Of a DNA stretch of 64,000 nucleotides, positions 35,166 through 45,472 are shown in pieces. This DNA comes from Bacteroidales bacterium (GTDB lineage Bacteria; Bacteroidota; Bacteroidia; Bacteroidales; UBA932). Location: contig SFMU01000005.1 in NCBI GenBank assembly GCA_004552965.1, positions 1-64,000 of the forward strand, in the 5' to 3' direction. Each line of letters starts with the position of its first letter. The first letter of the stretch is position 1. Below the pieces are notes generated by a model. The model was not told the origin of the DNA. It worked only from the letters and a program-made list of their open reading frames with translations, and did not search any database. The translations under genes were made by a program, and so were the position numbers.

Positions 35166-36101
35166 CTATTTCCAGAGTGGTGTAGGATAGACACCCTGTT
35201 GTGCCAGTTCGGCGAACTTCGCTACCACGCCTGGACGGTCCTCCTTGAAGGTGACGCCGAACCAGCGTGAATCAGTCGAGAGAACCTCGCAGCTGTAGCC
35301 TTCCCTGTGGATGAGGGTGTCCACGGCAAACGGGATGTAGAACTCCTTCTTCAGTTCATTGATGTTTTCCTCGAGGAATTCTCCGAAGATTCTGTCGCTG
35401 AACTCGAAGTAGTCCGGAGTGAATCCCCACATATTCATGGAACAAAGATTCGTTCCTTCGATCCTGACATGGGTTTCGCCTGTGGATGAGTTGTCGCCGT
35501 AGACATTGCCGTCCGCCTCCTTGCCGATGTTGAGGAATTCGGTGATGTTGCCGAGTTTCATGTCGCTGTCATAAGAGCAGATGCCCCTGGAGACAGTGCC
35601 GTTCTCGGAGAGTGTGTTGTCGAGTTCGAATCCGACGATCGCGCATCTGCCCTTCGAGTCCTTGTGGGCAATGAGCCAGTCGGCAAGAATCCTGAAGGAA
35701 CTCTTTCCGTAGTAGTCGTCTCCGTTGATGACGGCAAAAGGCTCCTTGATCACGTCCTTGGCCATCAGGACGGCGTGTGCGGTGCCCCAAGGCTTCTGCC
35801 TTTCCGGATTGAGGGTGAACCTTGAAGGGATCTTGTCAAGTTCCTGGGTGACGAATTCGAAAGTGAAAGGAGTCCCGTCAGGGCATGTTATGCCTGAATA
35901 TTTCTGCCTGACAGTCTCCTTGAAGGCATCCAGGAAGGCATTCCTTACGATATAGACGACTTTGCCGAACCCGGCTGCCACCGCGTCATAAATTGAATAG
36001 TCGATTATGGTCTCACCGTTGGGACCGAGTCCGTCCATCTGCTTGAGTCCGCCGTAACGGCTGCCCATACCGGCAGCAAGAACAAGAAGTGTAGGTTTCA
36101 T
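35166..36101 (-). CDS. sugar-phosphate nucleotidyltransferase
   Basis: 311 residues. The nucleotidyltransferase opening LLVLAAGMGSRYGGLKQMDGLGP carries the GxGxR signature, and VINGDDYYGKSSF is the metal-binding GDD loop. The C-terminus (STDSRWFGVTFKEDRPGVVAKFAEL) is typical of a Bacteroidota group of NTP_transferase proteins. It should activate a sugar phosphate with a nucleotide; sugar and base are not readable. Its partner genes in other genomes are often small kinases, but here it is followed by a CPBP protease. Confidence 0.85.
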   Translation of the reverse strand: MKPTLLVLAAGMGSRYGGLKQMDGLGPNGETIIDYSIYDAVAAGFGKVVYIVRNAFLDAFKETVRQKYSGITCPDGTPFTFEFVTQELDKIPSRFTLNPERQKPWGTAHAVLMAKDVIKEPFAVINGDDYYGKSSFRILADWLIAHKDSKGRCAIVGFELDNTLSENGTVSRGICSYDSDMKLGNITEFLNIGKEADGNVYGDNSSTGETHVRIEGTNLCSMNMWGFTPDYFEFSDRIFGEFLEENINELKKEFYIPFAVDTLIHREGYSCEVLSTDSRWFGVTFKEDRPGVVAKFAELAQQGVYPTPLWK

Positions 36102-36207
36102 GTTATTATGTTTGATTCTGGTTTAGATTTATTTGCACAAAAATAGTTAATTTTGCAGAACTATTGAACAGGCGGCCGGATAATCAAGCCTCACAATCTT
36201 CTGCAAA

Positions 36208-36540
36208 TTGGACAGATTCAAAGACATATGGAACCGGGACAAGGACGGCGGGAATGCACAGAAGCGTTCTTTCATCCGCTATGCCATTGTCTCAACCACC
36301 ATTTTCGTCATACTGGTGGGATTCGTAAACACCAACAACATCGTACGTTGGGTGAAGGCCGGCTTTGAAATCAGCCGTCAGGAGAAGCAGATCCGGAAAT
36401 ATGCCGGGGAGATCGATCAGATGGACGACCGGATACGCTCGCTGACCTCTAGCCGGGATTCGCTTGAGAAGTTCGCCCGCGAGCACTTCCATTTTGCCGA
36501 GCCGGGTGACGACGTATTCATAATCGAAGACAAGAAATGA
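36208..36540 (+). CDS. FtsB/DivIC-like septum formation initiator
   Basis: 110 residues from a TTG at 36208; no in-frame ATG lies near the conserved start. A basic cytoplasmic segment is followed by one membrane span (about 26-43, AIVSTTIFVILVGFVN), a coiled coil (about 55-92) and FAREHFHFAEPGDDVFIIED. This is the DivIC/FtsB layout, part of the FtsQLB complex that triggers septal wall synthesis. The stop overlaps the purB start (ATGA). A -7-like TAATTTTG lies at 36148-36155. Confidence 0.85.
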   Translation: MDRFKDIWNRDKDGGNAQKRSFIRYAIVSTTIFVILVGFVNTNNIVRWVKAGFEISRQEKQIRKYAGEIDQMDDRIRSLTSSRDSLEKFAREHFHFAEPGDDVFIIEDKK

Positions 36541-37907
36541 CAGATATGGACAACTTTTCATTGATGGCGGTATCTCCGATAGACGGCCGCTATGCCTCCA
36601 AGACAGCTACGCTCAGGGAATATTTCAGCGAATTCGCGCTTATCCGCAACAGGGTGAGGGTGGAGATCGAATATTTCATCGCCCTGTGCAGCATCCCTTT
36701 GCCTCAGCTTTCCAACTTCGGTGAAGGAACGGGAAAGACCCGTGAGGAGCTTTTCGCCGCCCTGCGGGACATCTACAGGAACCTCACTCCGGAGGAAGCC
36801 TCCCGTGTAAAGGAGATCGAGAAAGTCACCAACCACGATGTCAAGGCAGTCGAGTATTTCATAAAGGAGCATTTCAAGGCTTTGGAAATTACTCCGTGGC
36901 AGGAATTCGTGCATTTCGGGCTGACCTCCCAGGACATCAACAACACCTCCCAGCCGATCATGCTGAAGGAAGCCCTGGAGAATGAATATATGCCCCGGCT
37001 TCAGGAAATCCTTTCCATTCTCCGCGCCGATGCCCTGGAGTGGAAGGATGTCACCATGCTTGCCAGGACCCACGGCCAGCCTGCCACTCCTACCCGTATG
37101 GGCAAGGAGATCGAAGTCTTCATCGCCCGCCTCGAGGAGCAGATCCGTCAGTTGTCTCAGCTGACCTATCCGGCAAAGTTCGGAGGAGCCACCGGCAACA
37201 TGAATGCCCACAAGATTGCCTATCCGGACATCGACTGGCCTTCATTCGCCGACAGTTTCGTCTCCTCGCTGGGTCTGAAGAGATCCTGCCCGACAACCCA
37301 GATCGAGCATTACGACAACCTTGCCGCCATCTTCGACTGCATGCGCAGGATCAACACGATCCTCATCGACCTTTGTCGTGACGTGTGGACTTACATCTCG
37401 ATGGAATATTTCCGCCAGAAGGTGGCAAAGAACGAAGTCGGCTCCTCTGCGATGCCTCACAAGGTCAATCCTATCGATTTCGAGAATGCGGAAGGCAATC
37501 TCGGCATGGCGGATGCCGTCCTGACATTCCTTTCCATGAAGCTTCCGGTTTCGCGCCTGCAGCGCGACCTCACCGACTCGACCGTGCTGAGGAATGTCGG
37601 TGTGCCTTTTGCCCACTGTCTGATTTCCTTTGCGTCCCTGAAGAAGGGTCTGGGAAAACTCATCCTTAACCGTGAGGCGATCGATGCGGACCTGCGCCGC
37701 AACTGGGCCGTAGTGGCGGAAGCTCTCCAGACCATACTCAGAAGGGAGAATTATCCGAATCCTTACGAGACTCTGAAGAATCTCACGAGGACCGGAGCGG
37801 CCATCGATGAGGACACCATCGCCCGCTTCGTCGAGAGTCTGGATGTCCCGGAGACGGTGAAGGAGGAACTCCGTGCCGTCACTCCATGGAATTATACCGG
37901 TTTCTGA
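36537..37907 (+). CDS. purB: adenylosuccinate lyase
   Basis: 456 residues. Fumarase-superfamily motifs: TNHDVKAVEYFIKEHF, HFGLTSQDINNTSQP, ARTHGQPATPTRMGKE and the signature loop GSSAMPHKVNPIDFENAEGN. It catalyses two steps of purine synthesis (SAICAR to AICAR; adenylosuccinate to AMP). It resembles the longer E. coli-type PurB. An internal ATG four codons in (MDNFSLMAVSPIDGRY) is a possible start. It is coupled to the divIC-like gene by a four-base overlap and overlaps the convergent folP by 16 bases. Confidence 0.97.
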   Translation: MTDMDNFSLMAVSPIDGRYASKTATLREYFSEFALIRNRVRVEIEYFIALCSIPLPQLSNFGEGTGKTREELFAALRDIYRNLTPEEASRVKEIEKVTNHDVKAVEYFIKEHFKALEITPWQEFVHFGLTSQDINNTSQPIMLKEALENEYMPRLQEILSILRADALEWKDVTMLARTHGQPATPTRMGKEIEVFIARLEEQIRQLSQLTYPAKFGGATGNMNAHKIAYPDIDWPSFADSFVSSLGLKRSCPTTQIEHYDNLAAIFDCMRRINTILIDLCRDVWTYISMEYFRQKVAKNEVGSSAMPHKVNPIDFENAEGNLGMADAVLTFLSMKLPVSRLQRDLTDSTVLRNVGVPFAHCLISFASLKKGLGKLILNREAIDADLRRNWAVVAEALQTILRRENYPNPYETLKNLTRTGAAIDEDTIARFVESLDVPETVKEELRAVTPWNYTGF

Positions 37908-38746
37908 GAAGAACTGCCTCCGGAAGAATACCTGTAGAGCCGGAATAGCTTTATGGTCCGTGATGCTTCTGCGACATCGTGGACCCTGAGGATGTCAGCA
38001 CCTTTGTCCAGGGCGATGAAATCCGCTATCTGGGTGGCCGTCAGAGCATCGTCAGGAGTTATGCCCAGAGGCTTGTAGAGGAAGCTTTTCCTGGACAGGC
38101 CGGCCAGAATCCGTTTCCCGAACTTCCCGAATCTGTCCATCTCCCTGAGCAGGGCCCAGTTCTGCTCCACCGTCTTGGCAAAACCGAAGCCGGGATCGAG
38201 GATCCAGTCCTTGACTCCGTACCTGTCCGCTGTCTCGGCTATGGTGTCGAAGAATCTGATGACCTCGAGGGTGACATCATCATATTCAGTGAGCTGCTGC
38301 ATGGTCTCCGGGGTGCCTCTGGTGTGCATGGCGACATATTCGAGGCCGAGTTCGCCGACTGTTGACCACATGTCCGCGCATCCGCCGCTGACGTCATTGA
38401 CGATGAAGGGTCCGATGAGGTCGTAGGCCCTGGAGACTATCGCCGGGCGGAAGGTGTCTATCGAAACCCTGACTCCGGGGCATTCCTCGGCGACTGCAAG
38501 CAGGCCGGGACGCAGCCTTTCCCACTCTTCCTCTTCACTGACCGAGCGCGAACCGGGTCTGGTGGAACAGGCTCCGAGGTCGAGAATGCCGGCTCCTTCT
38601 TTCACCATGTTCCTGACTCTCAGGCGGAAGCCTTCGATGTCAAAGGTGCCTCCCTCGGAGAGGCAGCGGCTGCCCGGATAAAATGAATCGTCTGTCAGGT
38701 TGACGATCGCCATTATGATGATGCTCTTGTCTTCTGCAGTTGCCAT
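37892..38746 (-). CDS. folP: dihydropteroate synthase
   Basis: 284 residues from ATG 38746 (MATAEDKSIIIMAIVNLTDDSFY). DHPS motifs: IVNLTDDSFYPGSR, ILDLGACSTRPGS, VSIDTFRPAIV, INDVSGG-type (VNDVSGGCAD), ILDPGFGFAKTVEQNW and AGLSRKSFLYKPLG. It joins p-aminobenzoate to the pterin in folate synthesis and is the sulfonamide target. Its last codons overlap the purB end on the opposite strand by 16 bases. A -7-like TAAATTTG is at 38772-38765, back to back with one for tmk (TATATTTG, 38785-38792). Confidence 0.96.
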   Translation of the reverse strand: MATAEDKSIIIMAIVNLTDDSFYPGSRCLSEGGTFDIEGFRLRVRNMVKEGAGILDLGACSTRPGSRSVSEEEEWERLRPGLLAVAEECPGVRVSIDTFRPAIVSRAYDLIGPFIVNDVSGGCADMWSTVGELGLEYVAMHTRGTPETMQQLTEYDDVTLEVIRFFDTIAETADRYGVKDWILDPGFGFAKTVEQNWALLREMDRFGKFGKRILAGLSRKSFLYKPLGITPDDALTATQIADFIALDKGADILRVHDVAEASRTIKLFRLYRYSSGGSSSQKPV

Positions 38747-38815
38747 AGTTTTCAAATCGTACTGCAAATTTACCAAAAAATGAATATATTTGCGTTTCAG
38801 CAAATCCCTATCGCA

Positions 38816-39496
38816 ATGCTTGTCGTGTTGGAAGGCCTGGACGGAGCCGGAAAGTCAACTCAGGTCCGCCGGCTGAAAGAATATCTCGAAACGGTCAGTG
38901 CCCGCATGGAATATATTCATTTCCCGAGGTACGATGCCCCTGTGTACGGTGACCTCATCAGCCGTTTTCTCCGAGGGGAGTTCGGGTCGATAGAGGCCGT
39001 TCATCCTCAGCTGGTGGCTCTCCTCTTTGCTGAAGACCGCCACGCGGCAGCTCCTTCCATGCGCAGGATTCTTGATGAAGGCGGTACCGTTCTGCTCGAC
39101 CGTTATGTCTATTCGAACATCGCCTACCAGTGCGCAAAGTTGTCCTCGGAAAAGGACAGGGAGGCTCTGCGGGACTGGATATTCACGACAGAATACGATT
39201 CATTCAATCTTCCGAAGCCTGATCTGAACATTTTCCTGGATGTGCCGATCTCCTTTGTCGAAGGACGGCTCGAGTCCTCGAGAAAAGGCAATGACAGGGA
39301 GTATCTTATGGGAAGGCAGGATATTCATGAATCCGACATCGACTTCCAGAAATGTGTCAGGTCGATCTACCTCAGGCAGACCGAGCTTGACCCGACCTTC
39401 ATCAGGGTTGACTGCTCCGATGCGGATGGAAGGATGCTTCCTCCCGGCGCCATCTCCGAAAAAGTCAGATCGGTTGTTGACGAACATATTCATTGA
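38816..39496 (+). CDS. tmk: thymidylate kinase
   Basis: 226 residues from ATG 38816 (MLVVLEGLDG). The P-loop is EGLDGAGKST, the DRY-like motif is LLDRYVYSNIAYQ, and a lid region follows at SSRKGNDREYLMGRQDIHE. It phosphorylates dTMP to dTDP. It is somewhat longer than the typical 205-215 residues. The next gene starts three bases after the stop. Confidence 0.95.
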   Translation: MLVVLEGLDGAGKSTQVRRLKEYLETVSARMEYIHFPRYDAPVYGDLISRFLRGEFGSIEAVHPQLVALLFAEDRHAAAPSMRRILDEGGTVLLDRYVYSNIAYQCAKLSSEKDREALRDWIFTTEYDSFNLPKPDLNIFLDVPISFVEGRLESSRKGNDREYLMGRQDIHESDIDFQKCVRSIYLRQTELDPTFIRVDCSDADGRMLPPGAISEKVRSVVDEHIH

Positions 39497-39498
39497 TT

Positions 39499-40722
39499 AT
39501 GGTACAAGGCAGGACTTTCGGCAAATTGCAGAGGCTGTGCGCAACCATTGTCGGCCTCGTTTTCCTTCTTGCGGGAATATTCAAAATCTTCGACCCCGTC
39601 GGGGCCGGGCTTGTGTTGGAGGAATATTTCCGACTGGTACATCTGGACTTTCTTCTGCCTGTGGCCAAGCCGCTTGCGGTGGCTGTCGCCCTGTTCGAGT
39701 CCTTGCTTGGAGCGGCGCTGATCAGTGGCATCCGGAGGGTTGCCGTGGCTTTTGTCACAACTGTTCTCCTTGGCTTCTTCACCCTGCTCACCCTGGCTCT
39801 TGCCATCTTCAATCCGAACATCGACTGCGGTTGTTTCGGCGAGGTTGTCCATCTGACCCATCTTCAGTCCTTACTGAAGAATGTTGTCCTGATGGCTCTC
39901 TCTCTCTTTGCCTTCTACCCGTACAGGAATCTCGGTACCAACAAGGTCCGCAAGGATATTTCCTTCAGCATTGCCGCCGTCCTGCTTGCAGGTTTCCTGG
40001 TCTATTCATGGCTGAACATCCCTATGGTCGACTTCACAGCCTTCGCTCCAGGGAGCGAACTGCTTGTCAGTCAGGATGATGTCGAAGGAGAGGAGGAATA
40101 TTCATCTGTCTTCGTCTATGAGAAGAACGGTCAGCAGGGAGTCTTCACTCTTGACAATCTTCCTGATTCGACCTGGACATTCATCCGCACCGAGACGGTC
40201 CATTTCAACAGGACAGATGTCTCCGATGCCAAGACTGCGCTGCCTTTCCACGACTCCCTCGGAGTCAGTATGGACCATCTTGCCGCTGATGGCAATGTCC
40301 TCGTGGTTTCGGTTTATGACCCTGCCAGGGTCAGGGGAGAAGTCTGGGTCAACATCGCGGATGCGATCCAGGGTGCGCAGGATGCCGGCTTCAGACCTCT
40401 GCTGCTCGTCAACTCCAGCCGGGAAGCGATGGAAGGTCTGCCTTCGATCATTCCGGATGCCAGGGAAAAGATCTCCGGCTGCACCTATTATGCAGACAGA
40501 AAACTTCTTCTGACACTCAACCGTGCCAACGGCGGTGCAACCTGGTTCAGCGACGGCCAGCTGATCAGGAAATTCAATGTGAGGTCCCTTCCTGACGGGG
40601 AGTACTTCCTTTCCCGCTCCGGCGATGATCCTGCCGAAGAGATGCTTGATTACAGCACAAAAGGACGGCTTCAGTTCGAGGGTTTCATCCTCAACGTTTC
40701 AGCCATCCTTCTGTTGCTGTAG
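39499..40722 (+). CDS. DoxX/MauE-type membrane protein (BT_3928-like)
   Basis: 407 residues from ATG 39499 (MVQGRTFGKL). The first 155 residues hold four membrane segments with the DoxX/MauE pattern (VGLVFLLAGIFKIFDPVG) and the CxC motif NPNIDCGCFGE seen in redox-linked MauE proteins. A further membrane segment at about 157-175 is followed by a periplasmic domain of roughly 200 residues and a hydrophobic C-terminal end (ILNVSAILLLL). Bacteroidota proteins of this layout are annotated as BT_3928 family. A role in disulfide or quinone chemistry is a guess. It follows tmk closely and is probably co-transcribed. Confidence 0.75.
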   Translation: MVQGRTFGKLQRLCATIVGLVFLLAGIFKIFDPVGAGLVLEEYFRLVHLDFLLPVAKPLAVAVALFESLLGAALISGIRRVAVAFVTTVLLGFFTLLTLALAIFNPNIDCGCFGEVVHLTHLQSLLKNVVLMALSLFAFYPYRNLGTNKVRKDISFSIAAVLLAGFLVYSWLNIPMVDFTAFAPGSELLVSQDDVEGEEEYSSVFVYEKNGQQGVFTLDNLPDSTWTFIRTETVHFNRTDVSDAKTALPFHDSLGVSMDHLAADGNVLVVSVYDPARVRGEVWVNIADAIQGAQDAGFRPLLLVNSSREAMEGLPSIIPDAREKISGCTYYADRKLLLTLNRANGGATWFSDGQLIRKFNVRSLPDGEYFLSRSGDDPAEEMLDYSTKGRLQFEGFILNVSAILLLL

Positions 40723-40746
40723 AATCAATCTGCAGATTCCTGAATC

Positions 40747-43638
40747 CTAGTCGAGCTTCTGCTTGATTTCAGTTACGATGAAGGCCTCGATCACGTCGCC
40801 TTCCTTGATGTCGTTGAACTTTTCGATGCCGATACCGCACTCCATGCCGGCTGATACATCCTTGACATCGTCCTTGCCTCTCTTGAGCGAGGACAGGTCA
40901 CCGGTGTAGATGACGATACCGTCACGGATGAGACGGCAGTGTGAGCTCTTGGAAATCTTGCCTTCCCGGATGAGACAGCCTGCAATCGTACCGACCTTGG
41001 AAATCTTGAAGGTCTGCTTGACCTCGGCGGTTCCGGTGATTTCCTCCTTCTTGATCGGCTCGAGCATGCCCTCGATACCATCCTTGACATCATTGATTGC
41101 GTCGTAGATGACCGAATAGAGTCGGATTTCGATCCCCTGCTCCTCGGCACTCTTGCGTGCGTCGGTCGAAGGACGAACCTGGAATCCGATGATGACGGCA
41201 TCCGAAGCCTCGGCAAGGATGACATCGGATTCGGAGATTCCGCCGACGGCCTTGTGGATGACGTTCACTCTGACCTGTTCGGTGGAGAGTTTGATGAGAG
41301 AGTCTGCGAGAGCCTCCACGGAACCGTCCACATCACCCTTGACGATGACATTCAGTTCCTTGAAGTTTCCGATGGCGATACGGCGGCCGATCTCGTCGAG
41401 GGTCATGTGCTTCTGGGTCTTGATGCCCTGGATCCTGATGAGCTGCTCGCGCTTGTTGGCAATTGCCTTGGCCTCCTTCTCGTCGGACATTACATTGAAC
41501 TTCTCACCTGCTGAAGGAGCTCCGTTCAGACCGAGGATGGAAACAGGTGTCGAAGGACCGGCCTCCTTGACCTTCATTCCGCGCTCGTTGAACATGGCCT
41601 TGATTCGGCCGTAGTAGCTTCCGCTCAGAACCATGTCACCGACCTTCAGGGTGCCTTCCTGGACCAGTACGGTTGCGAGGAAGCCGCGACCCTTGTCGAG
41701 GGATGATTCGATCACTGCTCCAATGGCATTCTTGTTCGGATTGGCCTTGAGCTCGAGGAGGTCGGTCTCGAGGAGAACCTTGTCAAGAAGCTTGTCGACG
41801 TTCAGACCCTTCTTTGCGGAAATCTCCTGGCTCTGGTATTTTCCTCCCCAGGCCTCTGTGAGAATGTTCATCTGGGAGAGCTGCTGGTAAATCTTCTCCG
41901 GCATGGCTCCCGGCTTGTCTATCTTGTTGATTGCGAAGACCATCGGAACACCGGCAGCCTGAGCATGGTTGATTGCCTCGACTGTCTGCGGCATCACTGC
42001 GTCATCCGCTGCGATGATGATGATCGCAAGGTCGGTGAGCTGGGCTCCGCGGGCACGCATGGCCGTGAAGGCCTCATGGCCAGGAGTGTCGAGGAAGGTG
42101 ATCCTTCTTCCGTCAGGAAGCTTGACATTGTAGGCTCCGATGTGCTGTGTGATACCTCCGGCTTCACCGGCGATGACATTGGATTTGCGGATGTAGTCCA
42201 GGAGGGAGGTCTTGCCGTGGTCGACGTGGCCCATCACGGTGATCACAGGAGGACGCGGAACGAGATCCTCTTCCCTGTCTTCCTGGGTGTTGAGCTCCTC
42301 GGAGAGTTCGGCGGTCACGAACTCGACCTTGTAGCCGAACTGTTCCGCCACGAGAACCAGCGCCTCGGCATCGAGTCTCTGGTTGATCGAAACCATCAGG
42401 CCAAGATCCATGCAGGCCTTGATGACTTCGTTGACCGGAGTGTTGTCCATGAGGGTCGCCAGGTCGTTCACGGTCACGAATTCAGTGACCTTGAGCACCT
42501 GCTTCTCTGCCATCATATTCTCTATTTCCTCCTGGCTCTTGGCTGCTGCAAGTTCTCTCCTTTCCTTCCTGTATTTGGCTCCGAAGTTGCTCTTCTTGTT
42601 GTCGTTCATCCTTGCGTAGGTCTCCTTGACCTGCTTCTGGATTTCCTTCTTCATTGCCTCCTGCTCCTCTTCGGACATCACAGGCTTGAACTTGTCGGCT
42701 CCGCGCTGACGCTTCTTGCTGCCCTTGCCCTGGTCCTGAGCGGCTTTGCCGGCACCGGCTTTGCCACCATCGCGCTTCTCCTTGCGGGAAGTGCTGTTGT
42801 CGGCATTCTTGCCTTCCTTGGCGACATCGACCTTCTGGGTGCTCTTTGAAATCCTCTCCCTCTTCTTGCTGTGCTTGCGGTCGAACTGGGAAAGATCGAT
42901 CTTGCCGAGAATCCTCAGCCCGTTCCCTTCTTCGGAAGCCGCCTCCTCGACAGTCTTCTTCTCCTCGGTCACGGCCGGCTGGACTTCGGATGAAGTCTCC
43001 TTGTCCGCGTCATCGGAATCTGCTTCAGCTTCCGGGGCTGATTCCACAGGAGTTTCGGCTTCCACATCAGGAACGGCCTCAACTGCAGCCGGGGTCGGAG
43101 CTGCCTGTTCCACCGTCTCTTTCTTTTCTTCCGATTCTGCGGTCTCTGAATATGCAGGGGTATCATCCTCCGTTTCCTCGGCCACGGTCTCTTCGGCCTG
43201 TGCCGGCACAGGCTCTTCCGGAACTACGACTTCCGGAACTTCGATCTCCGGAGCGGTTTCCTCCTCCGTCTCTACCGTTGCCTTAGGCGTCGGATCTGCC
43301 TGCTGCACAGGCTTGTCCTGTGCAATAGGTGTAAATATGGATGACTTGATGACGGTTTCCTTGTCCAGGTCGTCATATTCATCATCTTCTGCCTCTTCTT
43401 TCTGCTTGCGTGTTGTCTTCTCCAGAATCTCGGTGAGCTTGATGTCGATCTTCTCCGACGCTTCCTTCATTTCGAGATCCTTGCCGAACTGCTTCTCGAT
43501 GGCCGGAAGGTATTCTTCGCCGATCTTTGCATTCGGATTCTCTTCTATGTCGGCTCCCTTGCTCTTGAGGAATTCCACAAGGTTCTGAAGCCCGATGTTG
43601 TATTTCCTGATTAGTTTGTTCAGTCTGATTTCTGCCAT
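40747..43638 (-). CDS. infB: translation initiation factor IF-2
   Basis: 963 residues. The IF2 N-terminal domain ([18 protein letters not shown]) is followed by a long low-complexity acidic Pro/Val/Glu stretch (about 90-240), a basic stretch (about 250-345), then the GTPase domain with [24 protein letters not shown] and NKIDKPGA, and C-terminal domains ending [21 protein letters not shown]-2 brings initiator tRNA to the ribosome. It is third in the rimP-nusA-infB operon, 21 bases after nusA. Confidence 0.98.
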   Translation of the reverse strand: MAEIRLNKLIRKYNIGLQNLVEFLKSKGADIEENPNAKIGEEYLPAIEKQFGKDLEMKEASEKIDIKLTEILEKTTRKQKEEAEDDEYDDLDKETVIKSSIFTPIAQDKPVQQADPTPKATVETEEETAPEIEVPEVVVPEEPVPAQAEETVAEETEDDTPAYSETAESEEKKETVEQAAPTPAAVEAVPDVEAETPVESAPEAEADSDDADKETSSEVQPAVTEEKKTVEEAASEEGNGLRILGKIDLSQFDRKHSKKRERISKSTQKVDVAKEGKNADNSTSRKEKRDGGKAGAGKAAQDQGKGSKKRQRGADKFKPVMSEEEQEAMKKEIQKQVKETYARMNDNKKSNFGAKYRKERRELAAAKSQEEIENMMAEKQVLKVTEFVTVNDLATLMDNTPVNEVIKACMDLGLMVSINQRLDAEALVLVAEQFGYKVEFVTAELSEELNTQEDREEDLVPRPPVITVMGHVDHGKTSLLDYIRKSNVIAGEAGGITQHIGAYNVKLPDGRRITFLDTPGHEAFTAMRARGAQLTDLAIIIIAADDAVMPQTVEAINHAQAAGVPMVFAINKIDKPGAMPEKIYQQLSQMNILTEAWGGKYQSQEISAKKGLNVDKLLDKVLLETDLLELKANPNKNAIGAVIESSLDKGRGFLATVLVQEGTLKVGDMVLSGSYYGRIKAMFNERGMKVKEAGPSTPVSILGLNGAPSAGEKFNVMSDEKEAKAIANKREQLIRIQGIKTQKHMTLDEIGRRIAIGNFKELNVIVKGDVDGSVEALADSLIKLSTEQVRVNVIHKAVGGISESDVILAEASDAVIIGFQVRPSTDARKSAEEQGIEIRLYSVIYDAINDVKDGIEGMLEPIKKEEITGTAEVKQTFKISKVGTIAGCLIREGKISKSSHCRLIRDGIVIYTGDLSSLKRGKDDVKDVSAGMECGIGIEKFNDIKEGDVIEAFIVTEIKQKLD

Positions 43639-43659
43639 ATAAACCCCTTTGTCTTTTGA

Positions 43660-44925
43660 TTAGTCTTCGAATTCTGCTTTCAGGATACGGAATACTTCCG
43701 CTACGGTCTCATCCTCGAGATCGGCCCTCTTGGCGATGTCTTCCGGAGTGAAGGCGAGGACGCTCTTTGCAGTGTCGCATCCGATGGATTCAAGGCGCTC
43801 GATGACCCACTCGTCAATCTCGTTGGAGAACTCGCTGAGGAGTACGTCTTCCTCCTCTGCTCCTTCATTCTCAGGAAGCTCCCTCCAGACTTCGATCTCT
43901 CTGCCTACCAGCATGCCGGCGAGCTTGATGTTGCAGCCGCCACGGCCGATACCCTTCTTGACCTCGTCAGGCTGCATGAAGACCTTTATCTTGTCGGTAT
44001 CCGAAGATCCGAGGTCGATGGATGAGACCCTTGCCGGGTTGAGAGCCCTCTGGATGAGAAGCTGGGTGTTGGATGTCCACTGGAGGACGTCGATGTTCTC
44101 GTTGCGAAGCTCACGGACGATGCCGATGATCCTCGAACCCTTCACACCGATGCATGCTCCGATCGGATCGATTCTTTCATCGTAGGATTCCACGGCCACC
44201 TTGGCACGCTCTCCCGGAACGCGTACGACTTTCTTTATGGTGATCAGACCGTCGTAGATTTCCGGAACTTCGAGTTCGAACAGCTTCTCCAGGAAGTCGT
44301 TGCTGGTTCTTGAAAGAGTGATGTACGGAGTGGTGTTGTTCTTCATCTCCACGCTCTTGATGATGGCGCGGATGGTGTCGCCCTTCTTGAAACGCTCTCC
44401 CGGGATCTGCTCTGACTTCGGAAGGTGCAGCTCGTTGCTGTCCTCGTCGAGGATGATCACCTCCTTGGACCAGGTCTGGTAGATTTCACCTGTGAATATC
44501 TCGCCGACCTTGTCTGAATAGGCCTTGAATATGTTGGCCTTGTCGATGTCCATGATCCTGCCCTGGAGGTTTTGCCTGATGTTGAGGATACCTCTGCGGC
44601 CGAATGACGAGAGAGAGAGCTTCTTGGTGTAGACATCCCCGATTTCGTAGTCGTCCTCGCCGGTCTCGGCATAGATCTGGTCGAGGGTTATCTGAGTGTT
44701 GGGATTCTCGACCTCCTCAACGATGTCGAAGTTCTGGTAAATCTCGCAGTCTCCCTTGTCGACATTGATGATGACGTCGAAATTGTCGGCGGAGCCGTAT
44801 GACTTGGCAATCTGGGTGAGGAACACATCCTTGAGTACACCCATCATCACTGGCCTGTCAATATTCTTCTCTTCCTTGAAGTCCTTGAAGGCATCAATCA
44901 GAGTGATTTCGTCTTTCTTTTCCAT
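43660..44925 (-). CDS. nusA: transcription termination/antitermination factor NusA
   Basis: 421 residues. The N-terminal RNA-polymerase-binding domain is followed by an S1 domain (about 135-200, IFTGEIYQTWSKEVIILD, LPKSEQIPGERFKKGD), then two KH domains (IDPIGACIGVKGSRIIGIVRELRNENIDV and GIGRGGCNIKLAGMLVGREIEV). A short acidic tail with a possible helix-hairpin-helix repeat ends the protein. It modulates pausing, termination and antitermination. It starts 18 bases after rimP. The leader terminator upstream of rimP may be its own control point. Confidence 0.97.
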   Translation of the reverse strand: MEKKDEITLIDAFKDFKEEKNIDRPVMMGVLKDVFLTQIAKSYGSADNFDVIINVDKGDCEIYQNFDIVEEVENPNTQITLDQIYAETGEDDYEIGDVYTKKLSLSSFGRRGILNIRQNLQGRIMDIDKANIFKAYSDKVGEIFTGEIYQTWSKEVIILDEDSNELHLPKSEQIPGERFKKGDTIRAIIKSVEMKNNTTPYITLSRTSNDFLEKLFELEVPEIYDGLITIKKVVRVPGERAKVAVESYDERIDPIGACIGVKGSRIIGIVRELRNENIDVLQWTSNTQLLIQRALNPARVSSIDLGSSDTDKIKVFMQPDEVKKGIGRGGCNIKLAGMLVGREIEVWRELPENEGAEEEDVLLSEFSNEIDEWVIERLESIGCDTAKSVLAFTPEDIAKRADLEDETVAEVFRILKAEFED

Positions 44926-44943
44926 TTATGTTTCTTTTATTGT

Positions 44944-45411
44944 TTATTTGCTGAATTCTATGTGCGGCATTACCGAGTTGATCTCACCGAACGGGAATGC
45001 ATCCTCGTGCTCCACGGTGACTTTTTTCTTTCCGTCGGTCTTCTCTTTCTGCGAATATCTGAGGGTGACTCCCTCTTCGTCTGCGGCGACGAGGATCCCG
45101 GTAAGCTTCTTTCCGCCCCTGAACCTGACATCAACGGCCGATCCGATGGCCTTGATGTACTGGCCCATCACCCTGAACGGCTGGTCCAGCCCTGCGGAAG
45201 TCACGGTAAGGGAATAGTCCTCCACGTCCCTGTCGAAAGCTTCCACGAACACATCGTTGACCCTGATGCAGTCATCGAGGTCAACCTCTCCGTGCTCCTT
45301 TTCTATGGCGATGGTTATGTCATTGTCCTTCGATATGTCCAGTCCGACCAGGAAGCAGCCCGATTCGGCAAGGACCGGAGCGATTGTCTGAAGCGCCTTT
45401 TCTTTGTCCAT
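44944..45411 (-). CDS. rimP: ribosome maturation factor RimP
   Basis: 155 residues. The RimP pattern is CFLVGLDISKDNDITIAIEKEHGEVDLDDCIRVNDVFVEAFDRDVEDYSLTVTSAGLDQPF, followed by the C-terminal SH3-like barrel (FRGGKKLTGILVAADEEGVTLRY). It helps mature the 30S subunit. It is the first gene of the rimP-nusA-infB operon. Between its likely -7 box and its start codon lies a strong terminator-like hairpin. Confidence 0.93.
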   Translation of the reverse strand: MDKEKALQTIAPVLAESGCFLVGLDISKDNDITIAIEKEHGEVDLDDCIRVNDVFVEAFDRDVEDYSLTVTSAGLDQPFRVMGQYIKAIGSAVDVRFRGGKKLTGILVAADEEGVTLRYSQKEKTDGKKKVTVEHEDAFPFGEINSVMPHIEFSK

Positions 45412-45425
45412 TTCTGAATATTCTT

Positions 45426-45460
45426 AAAAAAAAGATAGGAGACGCATCCGTCACCTATCT
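45426..45460 (-). terminator. leader terminator (possible attenuator) of rimP-nusA-infB
   Basis: On the minus strand AGATAGG-T-GACG (45460-45449) pairs with CGTC-T-CCTATCT (45444-45433), loop GATG, one T-T mismatch, followed directly by a run of T (45432-45426). It lies 15 bases upstream of the rimP start and about 13 bases downstream of the -7-like box, and no minus-strand gene lies above it that it could serve. Confidence 0.75.
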
Positions 45461-45472
45461 CTCACAACTCTG

